Shown piece by piece: positions 12,586 through 22,900 of a DNA stretch of 64,000 bases (position 1 is the stretch's first letter; each line of letters starts with the position of its first letter). This DNA comes from Mytilus californianus. Lineage: Eukaryota; Mollusca; Bivalvia; Mytilida; Mytilidae. Below the pieces are notes generated by a model. That model was not told the DNA's origin. It saw only the letters and a list, made by a program, of their open reading frames with translations, and searched no databases. The stretch is taken from NCBI RefSeq assembly GCF_021869535.1, contig NW_026262581.1, positions 74,925,955 to 74,989,954 on the forward strand. Direction: 5' to 3'. Both the position numbers and the translations under genes were made by a program.

Positions 12586-15500
12586 CTAAGGTTCACGTAT
12601 TGTCTTTTTTTTTTTTAAAGCAACATGTTTTTTACAATGTAGCAGTGAATGCTTTAAGGTTTCATTTTCCGAGTTGCAAAAATAGCATTTCGGAGAAACG
12701 TTAATATAATTTCTTCTTTTTAGATTATCTTTAGTAGGAAGAGCATTATGCACAACTCTATAAATAAAATCTTGCTGGTAATTGCTTTTGAAATTGCTAA
12801 TATTACACCATATATCTGTGAAATCGACATAGCTGTACTTTATTTCGATTTTATGTTTATGATTATCTATTTCAAGAATTTTCTTATAAATATTTTTTGG
12901 GTTGTATTTTTTTAAGTCAATTTTATTCATATAATTCATTAAGAGAGCTTTTAATTTTGTGTAAACTTTTGGTAAGATCATCGTGTGTTGGTAATTATTA
13001 TTTCCTAGTTCTGAATTAATTTCCCTTAATGTATAACCTACATAATATATCATAAAACTTGTCCAAACAGATTTATTTCCTTGTAAGAAAATTGTTATTC
13101 TTTGAAGAAGCATGGCATCTATTTTGAGACTTATATTTGGTATTTGTTGTCCACCCCTATTATACATTTGTGATAAAGACTTTCTATTTATATATTCTGA
13201 ATTACACCTTCCCCAAAAGAAAGTATAAATATATCTATTTATTTGTGTGAGATATTCAGGTAACAAATAAAAGTATTTATAACAATAAGTTTATGTTTAG
13301 ATTTAGTTTTCTATTTTTTATACTATGGATAATATTGGTAGCCAACTTTTACTTTTACTTTCCTTACCAAACCAAATTCCTAGTGTTTTAACGCTCTCTT
13401 TAGTTAAAAGCTTTAAGCAAGTGTCTTCTTCTGGAGCATTACAAATATTTAGTATTTCCGTTTTTTTTTTCATTTATTTTTGCTCCTGATGCTTTACCAA
13501 ATTTTTCGAATTCGTTCATAAACAAGAAATAATCTTTAATATCTGTTGTAATTGTTGTACAGTCATCAGCATGTAAAAAGTTTTATGGGATCTTTTAAAT
13601 TTGGAATGTTAATGCCTTTTATGTTTTTATTTGTTCTTATTGAACTTGCCAATGTTTCAATAGCTAGAGCATATAAATTAATGGAGAGCGGGCAGCCTTG
13701 TCTAACTGATCTTGTAATTAAAATTTCTTCTGTTAGCTGGCCATTGACTTGAATCTTACTTTTAATACCTTTATATAGTATCTTAATCCATCTAATAAAT
13801 TCTACTGGAAGGTTCATTTTCATTAAAACTTTAATGAGGAATGCATGTTTAATCTTATCAAATGCTTTTTCTTGGTCAAAATTTATTAAGAACCCTTTTA
13901 TATCGTTCAAATTCATATAGTCGAAAATGTCCGAAATCGAAAAAATATTATCAAAAATATTTTTATCTTCACCCGCTCCTGTTTGTTTTATATCAACCAA
14001 TTTATTTATTATTTAACATAATCTTTTAGCTAGAGTTTTAGTGATTAATTTATAATCAAAGCATAATAAGCTTATAGGTCTCCATTCTTTTAGGTCTTTT
14101 TTATTCCATTTATTTTTATAATTTAACGTGATTATACCCATTTTCATTGTTTCGGTTAATTCCCCTTTTAAATAGATATTATTTACAATTTCGACAACTT
14201 CATCTCCAATTATGTTCCAAAATTTGAGATAAAATTCTTTGCCTAGGCCATCTATACCTGGAGATTTATTGTTTTCGAAATCTTTGATATTATCTAGACA
14301 TTCTTCTTTGCTTATAAATTGGTTTAAAACTGACCAATCTTCCTCATTTAATTTATTTAATTAAATTTTCCCTAGATATTAATCTACCTCTTGTTCATAA
14401 AAACCATCAGAAGTATATAGCTCTGAATAGTAATCCAGTATTATTTGTATTATTGAATTTTTGTCGTCAGTAGGTTTATTGTTTTTATCAAATAGTGATT
14501 TTATTTCCTTCTTTGTGCCTTCTTTTTTCTTCTGCTATTTTAAAGATTTCAATATTTTCAATATCTTCTTTATAAAAACACTCACGTGATCTGATTAATG
14601 TTCCCATTGTCTCTTTTGTTTCAATTGCTATTATTTCGCCCTTAATTGTATTTATTATAGTGGAATTTTGAGAGGGTTTTGCTTCTTCAACTATTAGTGA
14701 GTCATATAACTTATTCAGCTTAGATTTACTAATTTTTGTTTGGACTCTTGAGAAATTAATTGTTGTTTCTTTTATTTGTTTTTTTTAAGATATCCCATCC
14801 TTTAAGAGGGTCATATTTCAGTTTATCTTCTTTCCATTTTTTGATAATATTTGATATTAATATGGTATAGTTTTCATTTTCAAGTAAGCTATTATTCATT
14901 TTCCAGAATCCACGACCCCATTTTTGCCGCTTATATTGTATGTTAATCTGAACAATTTTATGATCTGACTTTTTATACGGAATATGTTTAATTTCTTTAA
15001 TTTTATGAATAAATTCATTATCTGCATAGAACCTGTCAATTCTAGTACGAGTACCCGAGATGTTGTAACACATAAAATTTGCCTTGTCTTTATGTATTTC
15101 TCTGAAAACATCTTTAATTCTTAATACATCTTTAATACTTTTAAATTTATCAAGTATATAATTTGTTAAGTCTACAATTCATGTTAATAGAATCTAATTT
15201 GTCGTCTATAAAATTAAAATCTCCAGTTAGTATATACTTATTTTTTGTACTATATTGTTCTAGATTTGAGACATAGTTTATCAGAATATCATAGAATAAT
15301 CGTTGTTCCTCCCTCAAACCACATTGTGGTGCATAAAGGTTTAGAAGATTTATGACAGTATCATTATATACGAAACTATTGTGGATGAATCTACCTTTTA
15401 GAGGTGTTGGAACCCTATGTGATTTAAAAAGTTTTAAATCTTTATTCATTAGATCTACTTACACCATTTGAGAAGTCTAAATTTTTATTAAATTTCTCTT

Positions 15501-15711
15501 TTATATCATGTATAATATCTGGCGACATATAACCAGTTTCTTGTAAACAGATAATGTCTATATTTCTATTATCTTCTAATATTTCGTAAATTTTATTTTC
15601 AAAACCATTTCTAATGTTTAATGTAAAGAAAAACATATTAATGTAATTATATATGAAAAAATAGAGTAAATAAAATATCAATAGATGAAAGTGTTTGTTA
15701 CGATTAGACAT
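12586..15711 (-). pseudogene. LINE ORF2 (AP endonuclease and reverse transcriptase), L1/Tx1-like, broken
   Basis: This is the second open frame of a LINE, reading right to left in several frames. The endonuclease domain comes first (15,711 to about 14,756): FFTLNIRNG, IICLQETGY, NLYAPQCG, ILTGDFNFI, RTRIDRFYAD and KKSDHKIV give the N, E, TGDFN, D-R and SDH landmarks of AP-type endonucleases. The reverse transcriptase follows (about 14,350-13,540) with NFDQEKAFDKIKH and SVRQGCPLS. The catalytic box reads HADD in a shifted frame near 13,560. The C-terminal part (12,586-13,266) has the FWGR segment and a zinc-finger-like CYFCNSENETLKHSLLHC. At least four frameshifts or stops make it non-functional. 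The clade is inferred from the ORF layout and C-terminal segment. Confidence 0.85.
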
Positions 15712-15826
15712 TTTAATAGTTATATGGGAGGGGGTTTAGGATTTGCTGGACTAATATTACTGCTTTTTGGCGTCTGAATCTTTGCCAGCTTTTGATCTTT
15801 CCGTGTTTGTACAGAACTCTCAATGC

Positions 15827-17082
15827 TTAGTCTATCTCTGTTTCTCTTTTTTTTTCCTGGTCCTTTTCTCTGTCCGGAATTTTTGTTTTATCTTTTTCTT
15901 TATTTTTATCGGCTTTCTTCGCACTTAATGATTTACGTTTTGTTAGGGGAGTTTTATCACTTGCTATGTCGCAACCATCTTTGACAGCATCAGAATATGG
16001 TTTGCTAGATGACGACATACTGTCTACAATCTCATCACCTGACGTAGCATGTTTTTCGCTCTTGCTAGATTTTAAAGTCTGTGTGCTTTTTGTTTTAGCC
16101 TTATTAATACCTTGTGTTGTATCTAGACCATTTGAATGAACATCTTTTTTAGAGGATTTTCCCGAACTTGGCGCTTTTTCACTTAATGTAAAGTCAAAGT
16201 TAAAACCACTTCCAAATTTTGCAAAAGAATTTACAATATTTGGTGGTTGTTGGTAAACTGAATCAGAAATTGTATCTTCCGCTATATTTTCATCTATGTC
16301 TTTGTTCTCTAGCACGGTTTGATTTACACATTGACGTTCCGTGTGATCTCGTTTCCCGCATATTAAGCAAGGAATTGGATTAAAATCCGGAACAGGGAAA
16401 TCTTTATTGACAATCTTTTGAGATATGACCGTAATCGTTACAAGAGTAACACTTTTTACCTTGTGGTTGACCTTCATATTTAATAGAGACGGATTGGCCT
16501 TTAATATACAATTTTTTTCGGGATTTGTCTGTATAGTTTGTTCATTCGCACAATCCTAACTCCCGATTGTATGTTAGGGAAATATTTAAATGTCAGAGAG
16601 ATTAATTTTTGAATTTCTCCATAAATCTCAATTTTTTTCCTCACCGCCATTGGTATTATTTCAAACGGGAGACCGAAAATAATCAAATCAATGTTATCTT
16701 TCTGACCTAAGTTTAGAGGTTCAGCACGCTTTGATCTAAATGTAGTGTCATTAACTTCGAAGGTTTGAAATTCATTTAGGAAAGTTTCTAAGGAATATTC
16801 GTCCCTACATGTTGCGAGGTAACTACTTTTTCCTGATTTTTGAAAGCATATAATGAGATCTGTAATATTAACAGAAGATTGAAGTGTGAACAAGACATCT
16901 CTTGTATTTAATAGCTCTGCATTTGTCATCTAGAAATCATTATTTGACTCATCAGCATAAATGACTAAAGTATTGTTTCTCGTTATTGTAGTATCATTTT
17001 CCACATATTTTCGAAATAAATCCTCATTTTCAGATATTACCGATTCTTGATCTTGGTTTGCTTCACCATTTGCCTTAGTCAT
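15827..17082 (-). pseudogene. LINE ORF1 with two CCHC zinc knuckles, broken
   Basis: It starts at ATG 17,082 (MTKANGEANQDQ). An in-frame stop lies just before 16,929, followed by a frame through LIICFQKSGKSSYLAT that resembles RNA-binding ORF1 proteins. Two zinc knuckles follow, CYSCNDYGHISKDC (about 16,400-16,450) and CLICGKRDHTERQC (about 16,320-16,370), both C-x2-C-x4-H-x4-C, with a frameshift between them. The tail (15,827-16,010) is lysine-rich (SAKKADKNKEKDKTK). ORF1 ends 116 bp before the first ATG of ORF2. The nucleic-acid-binding role is inferred from the family. Confidence 0.8.
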
Positions 17083-17435
17083 TTCCAAGTTTTGCCCTTG
17101 TCACAACTTATGTGACTTAAAATGGCAGTAACCGGGATATACTGGCAGTGACTAGATCTAACCGAAGATAAAAGTCAAAAATTGTTATGAAATATCATTT
17201 ACATAGTTGGTGAAGTATTTCGTATTTCGTATTACAGCCGAAGCAATATATCTACGAAGTTTCATGATGCTCGGCCAAAGGCGCAAACTTAAAACAAGAA
17301 TAAATATGGTGCATCTCAGTATCCCTAAATGGTAAAAGGCGAGACGAGAAATCTTCGCAGGTCGGATTGATAATTATCATTTTAGACTTTGGCATCTTTA
17401 AGGATTAATCACATATACATATCAATGATAAATAT
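17083..17435 (-). other. LINE 5' leader and spacer to homeobox gene 1
   Basis: Sequence 5' of LINE ORF1 on the minus strand, including ACTTATGTGACTTAAAATGG. Its exact 5' end cannot be set without another copy. No gene is seen. Confidence 0.45.
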
Positions 17436-17441
17436 TTTATT
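17436..17441 (-). promoter_or_regulatory. Candidate polyadenylation signal, homeobox gene 1
   Basis: AATAAA on the minus strand, about 146 nt after the stop codon of homeobox gene 1. It is the first such hexamer downstream that I found. Confidence 0.45.
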
Positions 17442-17586
17442 TTCAGATGCATTATACATGTATAGATAATAAATAGCATATATATATATATATATTTGAT
17501 ATGTCACATTCGGCACTATTTTTAAATGCATAAATATATTACACAAATTTAATGTTAGTTTGGTACAAATGTACAATCAAGGATAA

Positions 17587-20558
17587 TCAGCAATTATATG
17601 GCGGACACAATCCGAACGGGTATGAGAATTGCTGTAAGGGTGGCGTAAACTTTTTCTCCACATTTTGTGAAGTCTCTAAACTCTGCAAACTTGCTGATAA
17701 CAACGTCGGTTGCGATGATGTAGGTAAAGTTGGTAAACTTGAAAGGTCTCCTTGTTGACTGATGGTTAGATGCAGGTCACTCCTGATTGATGGATTGTCT
17801 AAAATAGGAAAATGGGAATCCATTCCCATAGGACGTCTTGGATGGAAAAGGGGGTGTTGAATAAGATGAGCAGGTGATCCGTGTAACATAGGATGATAGG
17901 GTGGCAACATTTTATTTAATCCCATCTGTGGCATCATCGTCTGTGGCTTTTCTTTACCTTGTCGTCGACATTTAGCCCTCTTGTTCTGGAACCAAATCTA
18001 AAAAAGTGAAAGGCAAAGAATGTATTGCATCCATTGGATCACAAGTGAAGGTGGTATTATATTCATAATTACACTAAATATCAGCACAACACGGTTAAAT
18101 CTGCAATTTTAGGAAGCAAATTTGTGTTCTTCCCTCGCCAGGATTCGAACTCGTGCTATTATGATATCGAGACAACACCGCCTGCATTGTGTCCAGCGCT
18201 CTAGACCACTCGGCCACCTATACTGAACTAAAAATTCAGCTTTCGGTGGCCTAGTGTTACCTTTCCTCGTCAGTAGAATCTAGAGTTGTAACACAGTACA
18301 TGATATATTAGGCATAAAGATTGAATTGATTGCAGATTCATAGCTAAATTATCTATCGTAAAGGATCGTAAGATGCAGTCATAATTATATATATAAGTTA
18401 TATCGGTAACACCTTCAATCATCAACCATAAGTTGTATAACAGTAATTATAGAAAACAAAAATTATCAAGTTAAAATGCTCGTGGCTACGGAAAGAAATT
18501 TCTTGCGGATTTTCTACAATAATATATTTAAGGATGTATTTTGTTTATCTTATGTATTTCTTACTACCTGATTGACGCATACACCTCATCTCCTTTAATT
18601 GACGTTGAATTAAAATGAAAGAAGAGACTATTATACATTTCATACCTTGAGCCTAGCTTCTGGTATGCTTAAATCGCTGCACAGTAATTCTAGTGTTCTA
18701 TGATCTGGATATTGATTTCCTAAGAACGTCCTCTCTAGTTCCTGAATTTGTCCTGTTGTGTAATTCGTCCTGTTTCTCTTCTGTTTGCCAATGTTTGTGG
18801 ACCGGCAACTTTTAGTACTTGACGATAATATGTTGATTGGTATTTTGTCTTTATTAGTTAAACTATCAGAAGAATCAGAAGAATCTAGTTCTCTTTCACT
18901 CTCCTGTGACCTCTGGTTGTTGATTTCAGATCCGTTTGATGACCACTGGCTGTTGATTTCATATCCATTTGATGACCCCTCACTATTGATATCAGTTGCA
19001 TCTGAAATAAAAAGGAGAAATGAAGCTTTGTAAATCCACAGCTTTTTCAAGCATCAGGACAATCATTCATAAATAAAAATCTTCACATCAAATTTACACT
19101 CTCCTTCCAAGACTCCTCCTGAAGATTATATATACATATACATATATACCCCCTCCCAAAAAAAAATAAAAAAAATAAAATTGGAAACAACTCCCCAATC
19201 AAAAATTGAAACACCCCCTCACACGATCATACTCCAAATGAACTATTAAAAATAACAAAAAGTAAAAATAGACAACCAATCAAAGAAACAACAAAATGGC
19301 AGGGTTTAGGAAAAATGGGTTATAAGAAAAGATTTAAATAAACCAGTGAATGACCAATAACGAAATTCACCGGATAATTATGGAGTTTAAAAACCCGGAT
19401 AAACAAAACACAAACTACCAAGATTGTACTTGAAAATTAGCGTATGTGGTGTGTTTGTGCTATAGCGGCGTAAGCAATCAGTTGCATGTGGCATATACAA
19501 AAATACAAAACAGTTGCCTCTATCAGATATTCCATTAAGACTATAATTTATTTATTTTTTTGCAATGAGACAGCAACCCAACCACAAATTGCCTTAATTG
19601 TGACAAATAGAAATTGGGAAATAACAAGTCGGGAAGTATTCGACGACCAGCACAAAACATACCCCTGACAAGTGACATCAGAAAATAATTTACTCGTGTT
19701 ATATGCTTTTAATGCAGTCTTACCATATTCATACGATGTATGTGGGTCTTGGTCCGATACTGTTCCTTGTACAATATACATCTGCGGAGGGGACACATGA
19801 ATCGGTGATGGTAACTCCTTATTTGTCTTTAACATCGGGTGTACGGTGTGTTGGTTCATCAGAAGACCTGTACACTGCTGTGTAGGATATGGTGGCATAT
19901 AGTAAGGGTATGTATCGTGTATTGGAATGGAGCTTCCATGGAACGTGTCTTTCGGTATATCGATAGTTAGCTGATGTACCAGTCTGTTGTTTACTGATGA
20001 AAACACTGTGGGTCCTTCCTTCTCGGTAACTTCAATGTTACACATATCTTGCATAATCTATCAACAAAATGTCATAGCATAGAATTAAACAAAAGTATCA
20101 TTACCAATAACAAAAAACAAGTTAGTCAAAAGTAAATGTATAAATATTAGTAATCAAGTGATTTATAACTCTTTTTGTCTTTATCTAAACGTCTTTCATT
20201 CAAGGAGCAAAATATTTATCACTATGCGGTTTTATTGATACTTTACTTCATTAACCCTTCAATAATCTTATATGTGTTGAAAGGGATAAGCCGCCACTGT
20301 TCTCCTAGTGGCAATTAGCTCCCTAGTCTTTTTCTTGAAAGTTTACTTTTTATTCTCCAAAGAATTTATTTGATATACATTCTCTAGGAAAATCGACCAT
20401 TTATATGCCAAAATGAACACGCATTTTTTCCTCAGCTTGCATTTTAAAATCTCTATTACTCTTTCACAATAATTAATAGATACTAACAAGTTCTGACAAA
20501 AACGGAGATTTAATATTGAAAACTACTTAATGAACACGTTTCTTACCTTTTCCTGCAT
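17587..20558 (-). CDS. Homeobox gene 1 (divergent PRD-class-like transcription factor)
   Basis: Four coding exons on the minus strand: 20,558-20,547 (MQEK), 20,057-19,724, 19,001-18,646 and 17,997-17,587, with introns in phases 0, 1 and 0 and GT-AG ends throughout (donors GTAAGA, GTAAGA, GTATGA). The joined length is 1,113 nt, giving 370 residues. The homeodomain is residues 189-248, with RTNYT at 5-9, NQYPD at 23-27 and IWFQNKRAKCRR at 47-58. W48, F49, Q50, N51 and R53 are present, so specific DNA binding is expected, but position 56 is Cys where W or another residue is usual. The intron between positions 46 and 47 is typical of PRD-class genes. The N-terminal region is Pro/Tyr-rich. Exon 3 carries acidic Ser/Asn repeats. 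The protein ends FSYPFGLCPPYNC. The start is chosen because the paralogue at 30,944-34,121 has the same MQEK exon. The likely role is a nuclear regulator of development; the family name is unassigned. Confidence 0.88.
18060..18230 (-). repeat. tRNA-derived SINE in intron 3 of homeobox gene 1
   Basis: On the minus strand it reads GGTGGCCGAGTGGTCTAGAG (box A) and GAGTTCGAATCCTGGC (box B), followed by GAGGGAAGAACACAAATTTG. The acceptor arms do not pair, so this is a SINE head rather than a working tRNA gene. It lies wholly in the intron. Confidence 0.75.
18900..18985 (-). repeat. Coding 30-bp repeat in homeobox gene 1
   Basis: Exon 3 contains imperfect copies encoding SSNGYEINSQ and SSNGSEINNQ, preceded by a partial NSEG. 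This is a short in-frame coding repeat just N-terminal to the acidic Ser tract and the homeodomain. Confidence 0.7.
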
Positions 20559-20660
20559 TTGAAAAAAAAAGTCTTATCTTTAAGTTTGTTAATTGATGTT
20601 GGTCTTCATAAACTGCAGGATTTGAGAATGTATTAATTAAGCTTCCTCTGAATTAGCAGG

Positions 20661-20668
20661 TTTATATA
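20661..20668 (-). promoter_or_regulatory. TATA box, homeobox gene 1
   Basis: TATATAAA, followed by CCTG, on the minus strand, 103 bp upstream of the MQEK start codon. The paralogue has TATATAAACTTG 81 bp upstream of its ATG. This would place transcription start near 20,635. Confidence 0.55.
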
Positions 20669-20756
20669 ACTAGATATAGTTCTGAGGTATGGCTTTGAGT
20701 TAATCAATTTATCAGTTGAGGTGAACACTTCTGCTCATTTTATTAATTATGTCCAC

Positions 20757-20770
20757 TGATTACTGTTCAA
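20757..20770 (-). promoter_or_regulatory. 14-bp conserved upstream element, gene 1 copy
   Basis: TTGAACAGTAATCA (minus strand) lies 89 bp upstream of the TATA box. The identical 14 bp occurs 90 bp upstream of the TATA box of homeobox gene 2 (34,299-34,312). It contains TAATCA, which resembles a homeodomain core site. Confidence 0.55.
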
Positions 20771-21085
20771 CAGAAAATCCACACTTCTAATCAAGGATTC
20801 CTTACACCTAATCTCTAAATTAATTATTGTTGATTGATTATTAATAAAAAAAAATAGATCTTATCAAAAAACTAAATGATAGGTATATTTTTTATCTGGA
20901 TTTTCAATTTATACAGTATACGGAACTTCAAAATTAATCTAAAAAATATGATTAGACAAATACATTTGATTTAATTCTGGTGTAAAATATTGATGGGAAC
21001 AAACGTTTACAGTACATATGTAATTCTAACATGTACATTGTAGGTATTCCAATAAAATGTATCCAACTTTTTTGTATCGATGAGC
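20771..21085. other. Upstream spacer of homeobox gene 1
   Basis: AT-rich sequence upstream of the promoter. No gene or repeat was recognised. Confidence 0.4.
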
Positions 21086-21440
21086 ACGGAGCCCTGTTGG
21101 TTTCAGACCGATAAAGGGTTGTGGTTTTTAAAATCAAGCACTGTAAATCTAAAGCCCAGAGATATGTACAGCGCTTGACTTTGTATATCCAGCGGTAGAC
21201 TTACATCTATAGTGCTATAATTTTAAAACATCTACAGCGCTAGACTTTACATTTGCAGCGCTGGAGTTCACATCTCCACCGTCGGACTTTGTGTCTTCAG
21301 CCCTTGTATTTACATATCCAGCGCTGGACTTTACATCTACAGCGCTGGACTTTACTTCTCCAGCACATGACATTAGATCTATAGCGCTTGACTTTGAAAA
21401 CTACAACTCTTTATCTGTATGAGATCAGTAAGGCTCCGTA
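21086..21440. mobile_element. Inverted-repeat element filled with 20-bp minisatellite
   Basis: The left end (21,086-21,129, starting ACGGAGCCCTGTTGGTTTCA) is the inverse of the right end (21,397-21,439, ending AGTAAGGCTCCGT), about 40 bp with mismatches. Between them is an imperfect minisatellite of about 20 bp with consensus like CAGCGCTGGACTTTACATCT, roughly a dozen units. The unit contains the palindrome CAGCGCTG. A related array with the right end only lies at 55,130-55,370. No coding capacity. Confidence 0.75.
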
Positions 21441-21534
21441 TAGCCATGATGTGTTGCAGTCAAAAGAATATACTTTGCCATGTTACTTTTGTACCATCCA
21501 CATATACTAACAGAGTTTTAAATTGTGTAAATAT

Positions 21535-21960
21535 AAAAATAATAAGATGTGATATGATTGCCAATTAGACAACTCTCCACAATGCATAAAACATTGAAAA
21601 GCATATATTGAGTAGGATTTAGGCGACGAACATTTTAAAGTTGTGTGATCTTCCATTTTTCATCTGGTAAACATGTTAAAACTCATACTTGTCGGATAAA
21701 GCGACATAAATTCCACCTAAATAGATAACAACTGAACGTTCTTTACAATGTAATTCAGTGGTTGTCGATAATATTTGTTTTTATCGTAAATTTCATTGTT
21801 ATAAATTAGGCCTTTAATTTGTTTTACATTTTTCATGTCGGGATCTTTTATAGCTGATGACCGTACGGTGTCCTATAGTTGCATATAACTTCGTCAATTG
21901 AATTCTAGTAGATAATTGTCTCATTGGTAATCATTCCACATTTCCCTTTTTTATAGTGAT
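21535..21960. repeat. Mussel repeat pieces, inverted
   Basis: A forward 5' piece at 21,540-21,585 (AAGATGTGATATGATTGCC) and a reverse piece at about 21,745-21,955 (GACCGTACGGTGTCC, GTCTCATTGGTAATC) of the repeat described at 4,606. Confidence 0.65.
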
Positions 21961-22014
21961 TTACTACAACGATTACTGTGCGCTTTGTAACAAGTAACCA
22001 ATAGATAAAAAATT

Positions 22015-22900
22015 CGTAAGGGTTCCGCGGAACACAGTGTCTCGCCTACTTTTGGTGTTAATCGCAGGCTCAACAAAAATGAGGAAAAAAATTAATAAAA
22101 ATATTCCTCTCTATACTATCTTTTGATTGTAAGTAGCTTCTGTCCAAGTTTGGTAAAAATCCAGGATAATTTATGAATCTAATAAATGTTTTAAAAACTT
22201 AAACTGCAGAATGTATGTAATGTTGACTGGAAGAAAACTAAGTCCATTTATAAGTAAAATACGGAAAAAATGGAACAAAATTTTATCAAAATTTCCTTCT
22301 AGATACTAGCTTTTGATCATAAACAAGCTTCTGTCCAAGTGTGGTACAAATCCAGGATAGTTTAAGAAAGTTGTTAAAATTTTAAAAACTTTAACCACAG
22401 AGTGAATGTAATGTTAACTGGCAGAAAAACTAAGTCCATTTATAAGTAAAATACGGAAAAAATGGAATTTTTATTTTACAAAATTTACTTCTGGATACTA
22501 TCTTATGATCATAAACAAGCTTCTTTCCAAGTTTGGTAGAAATCCAGGATAGTTTAAGAAAGTTATTAAAATTTCAAAAACTTTAACCACAGAGTGAATG
22601 TTATGTTTCCTGGCAGAAAAAACTAAGTTCACTTATAAGTAAAATACGGAAAAAATGGAATTTTTTTTACAAAATTTACTTTTGAATATAATCTTATGAT
22701 CATAAACAAGCTTCTGTCCAAGTTTGGTAGAAATCCAGGATCGTTTAAGAAAGTTATTAAAATTTCAAAAACTTTAACCACAGAGTGAATATTTGTGGAC
22801 GCCGCCGCTGACGACGACGACGACGCCGACGGAATGTAGGATCGCTATGTCTCGCTTTTTCGACAAAAGTCGAAGGCTCGACAAAAATGAACGAGTTGAT
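22015..22900. mobile_element. Element with four ~175-bp tandem units
   Basis: It starts at a palindrome GTTCCGCGGAAC (about 22,021) followed by GTGTCTCGCC. Then come about four units, each with CTTCTGTCCAAGTTTGGTAG, ATCCAGGATAGTTTAAGAAA, AACCACAGAGTGAATG and ATAAGTAAAATACGGAAAAA, and a GAC-rich tract GCCGCTGACGACGACG. It closes with CTATGTCTCGCTTTTTCGAC. The element at 42,270-43,190 has different units but closes with the same ATGTCTCGCTTTTT. It resembles the bivalve pearl-type elements (tandem core plus simple repeat); that is inference. Confidence 0.6.

Noticed and set aside
18130..18215. Possible tRNA gene on the minus strand
   Set aside because: Boxes A and B are good, but acceptor ends do not pair and the sequence continues as a SINE body.
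18785..19033. 82-residue plus-strand frame over exon 3 of homeobox gene 1
   Set aside because: It is the antisense shadow of the coding repeat in the homeobox gene.
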